Source of the DNA: an uncultured Caryophanales bacterium
GTDB lineage: Bacteria > Bacillota_I > Bacilli_A > RF39 > UBA660
DNA length: 38,099 nucleotides
NCBI GenBank assembly: GCA_946408655.1
Contig: CAMJTE010000004.1
Coordinates: 1 to 38,099, forward strand
Reading direction: 5' to 3'
Part shown: positions 7,538-16,373 of the stretch, piece by piece
Position numbering within the stretch: position 1 is the first letter of the stretch
How the letters are laid out: every line of letters begins with the position of its first letter
The notes under the pieces: model-generated
Told to the model about the DNA's origin: nothing
The model's database searches: none
Seen by the model: the letters and a program-made list of their open reading frames with translations, nothing else
Position numbers and translations under genes: made by a program

Positions 7538-8892
7538 TCTTTATCATTATCATTTTCTTTATTCCAAATATAATCATCTTGAATTGATTCAATAGTTTTA
7601 TCACTAAATATATTGTGAGTATATAAATCTTTTGAAAAATTCCAATAATCTTCTCGTTCTTTTTCTTTTCCAAACATTTTATCTTTAATAAATTTAACTA
7701 ATCTATCAAATAGATTTTCAAAGAAATTAATCGTATTTTGTAGTTTAGAGTTTTTATCTTTAAGATCATCAATTTCATTTTCTTGTTTATCTATCTTTTT
7801 CTCAAGAGATTTTACTTTAATGTTTAAGGCATCATTATTTTCAGTTAGTATTTTAACTTTTTCTCTATTTTCTTTTAATTCAGTTTCAACATCATTTAAG
7901 GTAATAGATAACTTTTGCATTTTCTTATATTCTTTATTGGTTGAATCTACTTGCTGAAGAAATTTATCAATTTTATCTTTGTCATCTTTATTTAAAACAT
8001 ATTTATCTTTGTTAGTAAAAGTAGTTTTTAAATTATTAACTATATCTTTAACTTCATTAGAATTATTATCTAGTTCTAATGATTTTTTATTAGCAATTTC
8101 TAATCGTTCTTTATTTTTAGATAATTCTACTTGCATTTCAATATAGTTTCCCATATCTTTAACATTAATATCTTTATTTCTACCTTTTTGTTTAGTCTTT
8201 AATACATTATTTAAGCCATATTCTTTATTAAAACTAGCAATACATAATGTTCTCATTTTATCTTGTAGTTCAATTAATTTTGTTTTCGTAAATACATCTG
8301 ATTTACCAACTTGTTTAGACATACCATTTTTACTTTTATATTTAATAGGGACACCAACAATATGCATATGTGGACTAGTTTCATCATAATGAATAATTGC
8401 ACTTGCTACTTTAAAGTTAGGAATTAAAGTTTCTAAATCTTTAACTTGTTCTTTATATACATTAGACATTTTATGCTTAAACTTATCATCTTTAGTATCC
8501 CAATATTTTTTATCTCCAAGTTCAATAATAATTTCACAAGCCAAATCATTTTTAGAATTATCACTAATTTTTTTGAAATAATCATCTATTTTTCTATCAT
8601 CTCTAGTTTGTTTAGAATTGTATTCTAATCTTGCTTCTTCAAATTCATCTTTATATAATTTTTGAACATCACTATATAAAGAATTTGTTCCCCTAACTAT
8701 TTCAATTAAGTGCTGTTTATCATCATACTTACGATAATTATGCTTATCTACTCTTGATAATTGTCTAGCATTTTGAATAGCATTATTTGATAGAGAAGTA
8801 GTTCCACTAGCATTAGATTTTGCTCTTGTTCTTGATACATTTTTTCTATTTTTATCACTACCCAAATGTAGTGAATAAGCAAGTTCTGACAT
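7510..8892 (-). CDS. mobV: MobV-family relaxase (Pre/Mob)
   Basis: Plasmid-mobilisation relaxase that nicks oriT and pilots the strand during conjugal transfer in trans. The N-terminal domain has the MobV motifs: HNYR (H51-R54) and the metal-binding triad HYDETSPHMH (H168, H175, H177). Residues about 240-420 are strongly charged heptad-like sequence (coiled coil), typical of the C-terminal half of Mob proteins. Length (460) is normal for the family. It starts at ATG 8892 behind AAGGATGTGA. The 220 bases upstream contain several inverted repeats fitting an oriT. No replication or type IV secretion genes are visible, so the element would depend on a helper conjugation system. Confidence 0.92.
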   Translation of the reverse strand: MSELAYSLHLGSDKNRKNVSRTRAKSNASGTTSLSNNAIQNARQLSRVDKHNYRKYDDKQHLIEIVRGTNSLYSDVQKLYKDEFEEARLEYNSKQTRDDRKIDDYFKKISDNSKNDLACEIIIELGDKKYWDTKDDKFKHKMSNVYKEQVKDLETLIPNFKVASAIIHYDETSPHMHIVGVPIKYKSKNGMSKQVGKSDVFTKTKLIELQDKMRTLCIASFNKEYGLNNVLKTKQKGRNKDINVKDMGNYIEMQVELSKNKERLEIANKKSLELDNNSNEVKDIVNNLKTTFTNKDKYVLNKDDKDKIDKFLQQVDSTNKEYKKMQKLSITLNDVETELKENREKVKILTENNDALNIKVKSLEKKIDKQENEIDDLKDKNSKLQNTINFFENLFDRLVKFIKDKMFGKEKEREDYWNFSKDLYTHNIFSDKTIESIQDDYIWNKENDNDKEKDDYEIDM

Positions 8893-8920
8893 ATATAAAT
8901 CACATCCTTTCTTTGCATCT

Positions 8921-9007
8921 ATTTTGTTTATGACAAAATATTTAACCCCCTAGGTATTTTGACACGAGTATCAAAATTACCTGTGGGCTAGGAATTCCCT
9001 AGAACCC
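8921..9007. other. Candidate oriT and relaxase leader
   Basis: Upstream of the MobV gene are three inverted repeats in a row. They are ATTTTGT/ACAAAAT (8921-8939), the imperfect GGTATTTTGACAC / GTATCAAAATTACC (8953-8981) and CTAGG/CCTAG (8988-9002) flanked by GGG and CCC. MobV relaxases act at a hairpin plus adjacent nic site just upstream of their own gene, so 8953-8981 is the best oriT hairpin candidate. The nic position cannot be assigned by eye. Confidence 0.5.
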
Positions 9008-9068
9008 TTTTGACTTATTCCATATTGTTTTAAAACTTCGTAATAAAACAAAATTACATAAATCTTAT

Positions 9069-9119
9069 AAAATGCTTTTCCCACTTTCATCAGCAAAGCT
9101 GACAAAACGTGTACGCATT

Positions 9120-9121
<2 letters not shown>
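9069..9121 (-). terminator. Stem-loop at the end of the recombinase gene
   Basis: Outer arms AAAATGC (9069-9075) and GCATTTT (9115-9121, covering the stop codon) enclose an inner TCAGC-AAA-GCTGA hairpin. There is no proper T run after it, so it is a weak terminator or part of the transfer-origin region. Confidence 0.35.
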
Positions 9122-11066
<1,945 letters not shown>

Positions 11067-11072
11067 TCAAAG

Positions 11073-11117
11073 AAAAAAGGCGTCAAAAGTATTAAAGTGC
11101 TTAATACTACTGACACC
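11073..11117 (-). terminator. Leader terminator (attenuator) before the recombinase
   Basis: On the minus strand GGTGTCA pairs with TGACGCC (one G-T pair), then after a 2x2 internal loop AGTATTAAG pairs with CTTTAATACT, followed by six T residues (11078-11073). It lies 25 bases before the recombinase ATG and downstream of that gene's own promoter, so transcription must pass it to express the recombinase. Confidence 0.85.
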
Positions 11118-11157
11118 TCTTAAAGTCTAAATAATTATAAAATATTTTCTTTATCAT
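11107..11157 (-). CDS. 16-residue leader peptide of the recombinase
   Basis: Reads MIKKIFYNYLDFKRCQ from ATG 11157 to TAG 11109-11107, with AAGGGGG (11172-11166) eight bases upstream as ribosome binding site. Its last four codons, including the stop, form part of the 5' arm of the terminator hairpin, so a ribosome reaching or pausing at the end would block terminator folding. This is the standard geometry of translation-coupled attenuation, known from drug-resistance and amino-acid genes. It has no run of one amino acid pointing to a specific tRNA signal; aromatic residues (Phe, Tyr) are frequent. Confidence 0.65.
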   Translation of the reverse strand: MIKKIFYNYLDFKRCQ

Positions 11158-11179
11158 CTATTTAACCCCCTTAAATAGA
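11157..11179 (-). promoter_or_regulatory. Hairpin presenting the leader ribosome binding site in its loop
   Basis: Perfect 9-bp arms (TCTATTTAA / TTAAATAGA) enclosing GGGGG, the core of the leader peptide's ribosome binding site; the pairing includes the A of the leader ATG. It could modulate leader translation. Confidence 0.6.
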
Positions 11180-11199
11180 CATAAATTCTTTTGATAAAT

Positions 11200-11227
11200 A
11201 TTCTATCACTTTTTAAAGAAATGTCAA
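11200..11227 (-). promoter_or_regulatory. Strong promoter of the recombinase leader
   Basis: Perfect TTGACA (11227-11222), 16-base spacer ending in TGA, TAGAAT (11205-11200): consensus -35 plus extended -10. A second TTGACA lies just upstream (about 11237-11232). Transcription starts near 11193, giving an untranslated leader of about 145 bases before the recombinase. Confidence 0.8.
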
Positions 11228-11238
11228 TTCTTGTCAAA

Positions 11239-11511
11239 TTAAATACCCTTTAAATAATCTTCTAATTCTGATAGTTTAATCTTTTGAGATAAATTCTTGA
11301 TATAAATATCATTAGAATAATTAAAAGCAAGAAATGTTATACCTTTAATGATTATCTTATGAGGTTCTACATAAGAAAGATTAGTTTTATCTACTTTATG
11401 AATAAAGCCATTGATAAAAGTAGGAGTAGTATGTGAAAACTCACAAATAAACTCTAATCTTTGCTTTAAAGATTCTTCTATTGCTATTTCTTGCTTAATA
11501 ATATTTATCAT
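11239..11511 (-). CDS. Small orphan protein, 90 residues
   Basis: Not recognised. It starts at ATG 11511 (AAAGGATGG nine bases before; an in-frame ATG at 11520 overlaps that site). The protein has a charged N-terminal helix, a short strand-like middle (HKIIIKGITFLAFNY) and a Lys/Leu-rich C-terminal helix; no membrane segment. It lies upstream of the recombinase promoter in the same orientation and is probably part of the element, perhaps an accessory or directionality-type protein judging only by size and position. The ribosome binding site is inside a hairpin (11518-11537). Confidence 0.6.
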   Translation of the reverse strand: MINIIKQEIAIEESLKQRLEFICEFSHTTPTFINGFIHKVDKTNLSYVEPHKIIIKGITFLAFNYSNDIYIKNLSQKIKLSELEDYLKGI

Positions 11512-11517
11512 AAGCAC

Positions 11518-11537
11518 CATCCTTTCCTAGTAGGATG
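11518..11537 (-). promoter_or_regulatory. Hairpin covering the ribosome binding site of the 90-residue gene
   Basis: CATCCT (11518-11523) and AGGATG (11532-11537) pair, masking the AGGA ribosome binding site on the minus strand. On the plus strand the same hairpin is followed by ATTTTTT and could act as a terminator at the element edge. Confidence 0.4.
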
Positions 11538-11551
11538 ATTTTTTATAAAAC

Positions 11552-11577
11552 AAAAAATCAACCCAATTTGAGTTGAT
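11552..11577 (-). terminator. Terminator of the tRNA-Ile/tRNA-Leu operon
   Basis: On the minus strand ATCAACTC pairs with GGGTTGAT (8 bp, one G-T pair), loop of five, then a run of T residues (A-run 11552-11557). About 40 bases beyond the tRNA-Leu 3' end. Confidence 0.75.
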
Positions 11578-11590
11578 ATTTATATTTAAA

Positions 11591-11607
11591 GTTCGAATAG
11601 TTCGAAC
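11591..11607. repeat. 7-bp palindrome next to tRNA-Leu
   Basis: GTTCGAA-TAG-TTCGAAC, perfect arms with a 3-base spacer, 11 bases beyond the encoded CCA of tRNA-Leu. It could be a recombination or processing site; no second copy was seen on the far side of the island. Confidence 0.4.
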
Positions 11608-11618
11608 AGATTCGTCAC

Positions 11619-11703
11619 TGGTGCGGGCGAAGGGACTTGAACCCCCATGCCTTGCGGCGCTAGATCCTAAGTCTAGTGCGTCTGCCAATTTCGCCACGCC
11701 CGC
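11619..11703 (-). tRNA. tRNA-Leu (UAG)
   Basis: 85 bases including encoded CCA. Acceptor GCGGGCG pairs with CGCCCGC; anticodon stem CTAGA/TCTAG with loop CTTAGGA (anticodon TAG); long variable arm and T arm GGGGGTTCAAGTCCC. Follows tRNA-Ile by four bases. Confidence 0.97.
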
Positions 11704-11707
11704 AGTG

Positions 11708-11784
11708 TGGTGGATCTTATAGGACTCGAACCTATGACCGATCGGTTATGAGCCGATTGCTCTAACCAACTGAGCTAAAGATCC
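11708..11784 (-). tRNA. tRNA with CAU anticodon, probably tRNA-Ile2 (lysidine type)
   Basis: 77 bases including CCA. Acceptor GGATCTT/AAGATCC, anticodon stem ATCGG/CCGAT with loop CTCATAA. The overall sequence resembles the Bacillus tRNA-Ile2 that reads AUA after TilS modifies C34 to lysidine, rather than elongator or initiator tRNA-Met. Assignment is by resemblance from memory. Confidence 0.85.
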
Positions 11785-11796
11785 GACTACCACTTA

Positions 11797-11825
11797 AGTT
11801 TATCACAAAAAAAATTCAAAATCAA
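11797..11825 (-). promoter_or_regulatory. tRNA operon promoter
   Basis: Minus strand TTGATT (11825-11820), 17 bases, TAAACT (11802-11797), placing the start a few bases before tRNA-Ile. Confidence 0.6.
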
Positions 11826-11829
11826 TAAT

Positions 11830-11862
11830 TTTTGTAAAAAAATTACAAAATAATGATATAAT
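11830..11862 (+). promoter_or_regulatory. cysS promoter with overlapping inverted repeat
   Basis: Extended -10 TGA-TATAAT (11854-11862). A perfect inverted repeat TTTTGTAA / TTACAAAA (11830-11837, 11843-11850) lies over the -35 zone and could be an operator. The cysS leader is very short, so a T-box is excluded. Confidence 0.55.
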
Positions 11863-11882
11863 TATAAAAAGGAAGTGAAACT

Positions 11883-13271
11883 ATGGAGATTTACAATACT
11901 GTAGAAAGAGCAATCGGTTCATTTAACCCCAGTAAAAAGATTTTAAAAATGTACACCTGCGGGCCAACTGTCTACCATTATGCCCATATCGGTAATCTAA
12001 GAACATACATAATGGAAGACGCACTAGAAAAAACATTAAACTATATAGGCTATAAAGTAGATAGAGTAATGAACATAACAGATGTCGGTCATCTTTCTAG
12101 CGATGCAGATACCGGTGAAGATAAAATGTTAAAAGGAGCTAAAAGAGAACACATCTCCGTACTTGACATTGCAAAAAAATATACCGATGCATTTAAAACT
12201 GATTGTAAGAAATTAAATATAAAATGGCCCGATACAGTAATTCCGGCAACAACTTGTATAGAAGATTATATAAAATTCATTCAAGTACTAATTGATAAAG
12301 GTTATGGCTACACTAGTGGAGGTAATGTATACTTTGATACATCAAGACTAGATGAATATTACAAATTAACAAATCATGAAGAAGAAAATCTAAAAGAAGC
12401 AGTTCGCGACGATGTAGAAGTAGACATCAACAAAAAGAATAAAACAGACTTTGTACTATGGTTTACAAAGTCAAAATTTGATAGTCAAGAACTAAAATGG
12501 GAAAGTCCTTGGGGATTAGGTTACCCAGGTTGGCATATAGAGTGCTCCGTAATAGCATTAAAATACTTAGGAGAGTATCTTGATATTCACTGTGGTGGCG
12601 TAGATAACATTTTTCCGCATCATACAAACGAAATTGCTCAAAGTGAGGCATATCTAGGACATAAGTGGTGCAGCAACTGGTTTCACTGTGAACACCTAAA
12701 CGACGTAACAGGAAAAATGAGTAAATCAAAAGGAGAATTTCTAACAGTATCATTACTAGAAGAAAAAGGTTATAATCCTTTAGTATATAGATTTTTCTGT
12801 TTACAATCACACTATAGAAAGCAACTACTATTTACATTTGGTAATTTAGATATTGCTAAAAATACATATAACAAGCTTAAAAACAAAATCTCAACAATAA
12901 ATAACGAAGGAAGTCTTGAGCAAGATAATATTAAACAATATCAAGAAAAATTTAAACAAGCACTAGAAAATGATTTAAATACTGCAAATGCTATAACAGT
13001 ATTATATGATGTTTTAAAAAGTGAGTTAAATGGCGCAAGTAAAAGATATATAATAAATGACTTTGATAAAGTATTATCACTTGATTTACTTAAATCAGAA
13101 GAAATAGAAGAAGATTTAAAAACATATATAAATGAGATGATTGAAAAAAGAGCTCAAGCAAAAAAAGATAAAGACTTTGCTTTAGCAGATAAAATTAGAG
13201 AAGAGTTATTAAACAAAAACATTATCTTAAAAGACACTAGAGAAGGTACAACATACGAAGTAATAAACTAG
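11883..13271 (+). CDS. cysS: Cysteinyl-tRNA synthetase
   Basis: Class I aminoacyl-tRNA synthetase charging tRNA-Cys. The HIGH-type motif appears as AHIGNLRTY close to the N-terminus, after the zinc-ligand region CGPTVYHY. Downstream are LGYPGWHIECSVI and GGVDNIFPHHTNEIAQSEA (zinc and cysteine recognition), then KMSKSKG around residues 279-285. Length 462 is typical. The start ATG 11883 follows AAGGAAGTG. Monocistronic: divergent from the tRNA operon and followed by its own terminator. Confidence 0.97.
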   Translation: MEIYNTVERAIGSFNPSKKILKMYTCGPTVYHYAHIGNLRTYIMEDALEKTLNYIGYKVDRVMNITDVGHLSSDADTGEDKMLKGAKREHISVLDIAKKYTDAFKTDCKKLNIKWPDTVIPATTCIEDYIKFIQVLIDKGYGYTSGGNVYFDTSRLDEYYKLTNHEEENLKEAVRDDVEVDINKKNKTDFVLWFTKSKFDSQELKWESPWGLGYPGWHIECSVIALKYLGEYLDIHCGGVDNIFPHHTNEIAQSEAYLGHKWCSNWFHCEHLNDVTGKMSKSKGEFLTVSLLEEKGYNPLVYRFFCLQSHYRKQLLFTFGNLDIAKNTYNKLKNKISTINNEGSLEQDNIKQYQEKFKQALENDLNTANAITVLYDVLKSELNGASKRYIINDFDKVLSLDLLKSEEIEEDLKTYINEMIEKRAQAKKDKDFALADKIREELLNKNIILKDTREGTTYEVIN

Positions 13272-13340
13272 AATATTAATATGTAAAAAAATGTAAAATG
13301 ATAAATTTTGCACAGGATAAAAATATAAATTAATTTTTCA

Positions 13341-13386
13341 AACTCGATAATGCGTTGATTTTCAATGCAAAACTCGAGTTTTTTAT
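13341..13386 (+). terminator. cysS terminator (two stacked stems)
   Basis: AACTCG (13341-13346) pairs with CGAGTT (13375-13380); inside, TGCGTTGA pairs with TCAATGCA; six T residues follow. Confidence 0.8.
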
Positions 13387-13718
13387 TTAAAAAACCGTCT
13401 AACATTATTTCATAAATAGTGATAAATATTGATAATAAATAACGGTTTAGATATTTAAAATATAGTATTAGCTATGATTGTAATATTATAAGTAACTTGT
13501 AATACTATAAAATTGTTACAATTTCTATAAATAATTACTGTAAATAATTGTATTATTATGAGAATACATTAATAATTGTTACTATTTATTCATTAATTGT
13601 ATAATTTATTATAACGGTTTTTGCAGGGGGAAAATAGTACTAAGCATTGTAATATAAGGGGAAAACGTATGTTAAGGTTTTAAACTGTGTTTTTATCCTG
13701 AATTTTGCATTTTTTCTA
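13387..13718. other. Long AT-rich intergenic region with small repeats, no gene recognised
   Basis: AAACCGT (13392-13398) and ACGGTTT (13442-13448) form an inverted repeat; a further ACGGTTT lies at 13614-13620. TTGTAATA(T/C)TATAA occurs twice near 13490-13510. A possible promoter TTGTTA (13576-13581), 18 bases, TATAAT (13600-13605) precedes a G-rich stretch, and a minimal frame with AAGGGG site (ATG 13669, MLRF) ends just after. No protein gene or known RNA is supported. Confidence 0.35.
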
Positions 13719-13748
13719 TTTACACGTATATAAGTGATATGATAGAAT
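13719..13748 (+). promoter_or_regulatory. Serpin gene promoter
   Basis: TTTACA (13719-13724), 18-base spacer ending in TGA, TAGAAT (13743-13748): -35 plus extended -10, about 80 bases before the start codon. Confidence 0.6.
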
Positions 13749-13827
13749 TTAGTTAGAATAAAGGTAGGTGGATGACAGTGTGAAATTATATTATAACGAT
13801 AATAAGTAAAAAAAGGAGGAATTAGTA

Positions 13828-15417
13828 ATGAAGAAAAAAAGAATAATACTTATTATAAGTTTAATTATAGTAATAATAGCTGCAATAGTAGCATACGTTT
13901 TATTAATATTAAATAATAATGAATGTAACAAGAAAGCTAAAACAGTAACAAATAAAGTAAAAGCATCAAAATATCAATTAACAGGAAACTCCCTTGAAGA
14001 TTTTGACCTATATTTCATGCAATTAGAAAATGAAAAAAATAATAAAATATATAGTCCATTATCAATTAAGTACGCACTTGCCATGCTAAATGAGGGAGCA
14101 AAAGGAGATACAAGAAAACAAATTGAAAGTGTAATAGGAGATTATGAATCAAAAAAATATGTAAATAGTTCTAATTTATCTTTAGCTAATGCTATGTTCA
14201 TTAAAGAAACATTTAAAGATGAAGTAAATAATGAATATATTGATACATTAAAGAATAATTATAATGCTGAAATAGTATATGATACTTTTGAAACGCCAGA
14301 TAATGTTAATTCTTGGGTAAGTGAGAAAACATTGAAATTAATTAATAATTTAGTAGATGATATAAGTGATAATAAGTTCATACTAGTAAATGCTCTTGCA
14401 ATCGATATGGATTGGAATGAAAAATTTTTAGAACATAAATATATGACAGTTCATTATCTTCATGAAAATTTTGGTTGGGGTGGACCTTCTAGTGTTCTTG
14501 GTAATAAATTTAATAACATGGACTCACAAGTAGCTGGTATGGAAATAGATGCTTCATTTAATAACTATGATATAGTAACTAAACTAGGTGAACAAAATAT
14601 TAGAGATACGGTTGAAAAAGCATATCGAGAATATTTAAATGACCCAGCAAATTATTCAGAAATTGAGTATGTATTAGGAAGTGATAGGTCAGAACAACAT
14701 ATAAACCAAGTTATTAGTGATTATCTTGAAAAATATATTTCTGATATAAATTCAAACTACAAAAAAGTAGATGCAAATACAGAATTTATGTTTTATGTCG
14801 ATGATAGTGTCAAAGCCTTTGCTAAAGATCTAAAAGAATATGATGGTACTACTTTGCAATATATAGGTATAATGCCCACAACTGAAGATTTAGATAGTTA
14901 TATCAATAACATGAATTCTAAGTCTATCAATAAAATAATAGGTAGTTTAAAAGAATTAAAATTAGAAAACTTTAATGATGGAGTGATAACTAAAATTAAA
15001 GGTTTTATTCCAAAATTTAAATTTGAATATAGTTTAGATTTATTATCTGATTTGAAAAAATTAGGAATTACTGATGTATTTGACAGTAAAAAAGCAGATT
15101 TATCTAATATAACTGATACTAAAGGATTATATGTTGATGAAGCTATACATAAAGCAAATATTGAGTTTACTCAGGATGGTATTAAGGCATCTGCTGCAAC
15201 CATGATCGGTGGACGTGGCGCTGGAGGCGGATTTGATTACATATATGATGTTCCGGTAGAAAGAATTGATTTGACATTCGATAGACCATATATGTTTATT
15301 ATAAGAGATAAACAATCTGGTGAAGTATGGTTTATAGGCACAGTATATGAACCATCATTGTGGAGTGAGGATGCTGATTATAGCGAATGGAGCTTATATA
15401 GACAGAATGAAGACTAG
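13828..15417 (+). CDS. Membrane-anchored serpin-family protease inhibitor
   Basis: Serine (or cysteine) protease inhibitor of the serpin fold, probably displayed outside the cell. Residues 4-27 form an N-terminal anchor or signal, without a lipobox. The serpin body starts near residue 50 with IYSPLSIKYALAMLNEGAKGDTRKQI. The C-terminal reactive-centre region is at about 440-500: IEFTQDGIKASAATM (hinge, G451 as likely P15), then a Gly-rich stretch and the closing strand FDRPYMFIIRDKQSGEVWFIGTV. At 529 residues it is much longer than a normal serpin (about 400), with extra sequence between about 205 and 325. P14 is Ile where inhibitory serpins have Thr or Ser, so inhibition is not certain. Start has an AAAAGGAGG site. 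Confidence 0.85.
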   Translation: MKKKRIILIISLIIVIIAAIVAYVLLILNNNECNKKAKTVTNKVKASKYQLTGNSLEDFDLYFMQLENEKNNKIYSPLSIKYALAMLNEGAKGDTRKQIESVIGDYESKKYVNSSNLSLANAMFIKETFKDEVNNEYIDTLKNNYNAEIVYDTFETPDNVNSWVSEKTLKLINNLVDDISDNKFILVNALAIDMDWNEKFLEHKYMTVHYLHENFGWGGPSSVLGNKFNNMDSQVAGMEIDASFNNYDIVTKLGEQNIRDTVEKAYREYLNDPANYSEIEYVLGSDRSEQHINQVISDYLEKYISDINSNYKKVDANTEFMFYVDDSVKAFAKDLKEYDGTTLQYIGIMPTTEDLDSYINNMNSKSINKIIGSLKELKLENFNDGVITKIKGFIPKFKFEYSLDLLSDLKKLGITDVFDSKKADLSNITDTKGLYVDEAIHKANIEFTQDGIKASAATMIGGRGAGGGFDYIYDVPVERIDLTFDRPYMFIIRDKQSGEVWFIGTVYEPSLWSEDADYSEWSLYRQNED

Positions 15418-15432
15418 TTTAGACTAGTTTTT
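15413..15432 (+). terminator. Serpin gene terminator
   Basis: Self-complementary ACTAGT repeated at 15413-15418 and 15423-15428 forms a 6-bp stem with a 4-base loop, followed by TTTTTG. Its first arm overlaps the stop codon. Confidence 0.6.
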
Positions 15433-15471
15433 GTTTAATGATAATTAACGAATTATTGAGAAAATGCTGTA

Positions 15472-15500
15472 TTGACTAGAAGTTTGTTATCATTTATAAT
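15472..15500 (+). promoter_or_regulatory. truB promoter directly abutting the start codon
   Basis: TTGACT (15472-15477), 17 bases, perfect TATAAT (15495-15500). The ATG is at 15507, where transcription itself should begin. Confidence 0.8.
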
Positions 15501-15506
15501 GTAATT

Positions 15507-16373
15507 ATGAACGGAATTGTAATTATAGATAAAAGTGCAGGAATTACTAGCAGAGATGTAGTAAATAAAGTTTCAGAAATCTTTAATACCAAAAAAGTAG
15601 GACATACTGGAACACTCGATCCGCTTGCTACAGGAGTACTTGTAGTATGTATTAATAAAGCAACAAAACTTGTAGATAGACTAACATCAAATGATAAAGA
15701 ATATATCGCTGAATGTATACTAGGTATTGAAACAGATACATTAGATATTGAAGGAAAAGTATTATCAAAAAAAGATTCAATAATATCTAAGCAAGATATA
15801 ATAGATACATTAAATAAATTTAAAGGGAAATATAATCAACAAGTGCCAATTTATTCTGCCGTAAAAATAAAAGGCAAGAAACTATATGAATATGCAAGAG
15901 AAAATATAGATGTAAAATTACCTAGTAGAGAGATTACTGTCTATGATATTAAACTACTAGGAGAACCTAGTTATCAAAATAACAAAACAAAATTCAACTT
16001 TGCGTGTAGAGTTAGCAAAGGTACATATATAAGAAGTCTTATTAGAGATATAGCCGCATCACTTAATACAGTAGGTATAATGAGTAATTTAAGAAGAACA
16101 AAACAAGGTAAATTTAGTATAGAAGATGCAGTTACACTAGATAGTCTTAATAAAAATGATATTATTCCTATTAAAGATATACTAGATATAAAACAGGTTG
16201 AATTAACTAGTGATATTGAGAAAAAAGTACTAAATGGTGTGAAGATTAATAATATATATAATGAGAATGAAGTATTATTTATTAAAGACAATATAGAAAT
16301 CGCAATTTATAAAAAAGATGAAAATAGTAAGCTAATGAAGTTAGATAAAATGTTTGAAGGAGGAAATATATGA
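15507..16373 (+). CDS. truB: tRNA pseudouridine-55 synthase
   Basis: Forms pseudouridine 55 in the T loop of tRNAs. The N-terminus MNGIVIIDKSAGITSRDVV and the motif GHTGTLDPLATGVLVV (catalytic Asp in TLDP) identify it; the 288 residues fit the short Firmicutes form. The start is fixed by homology, yet there is no ribosome binding site: the promoter's -10 ends only six bases before the ATG, so the mRNA is predicted to be leaderless. The stop overlaps the start of the next gene, forming a two-gene operon. In many Firmicutes truB is followed by ribF; here a nucleotidyltransferase takes that place. Confidence 0.96.
   Translation: MNGIVIIDKSAGITSRDVVNKVSEIFNTKKVGHTGTLDPLATGVLVVCINKATKLVDRLTSNDKEYIAECILGIETDTLDIEGKVLSKKDSIISKQDIIDTLNKFKGKYNQQVPIYSAVKIKGKKLYEYARENIDVKLPSREITVYDIKLLGEPSYQNNKTKFNFACRVSKGTYIRSLIRDIAASLNTVGIMSNLRRTKQGKFSIEDAVTLDSLNKNDIIPIKDILDIKQVELTSDIEKKVLNGVKINNIYNENEVLFIKDNIEIAIYKKDENSKLMKLDKMFEGGNI

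Noticed and set aside
11832-11882. T-box leader for cysS
   Set aside because: The promoter -10 ends only about 20 bases before the start codon, leaving no room for a T-box.
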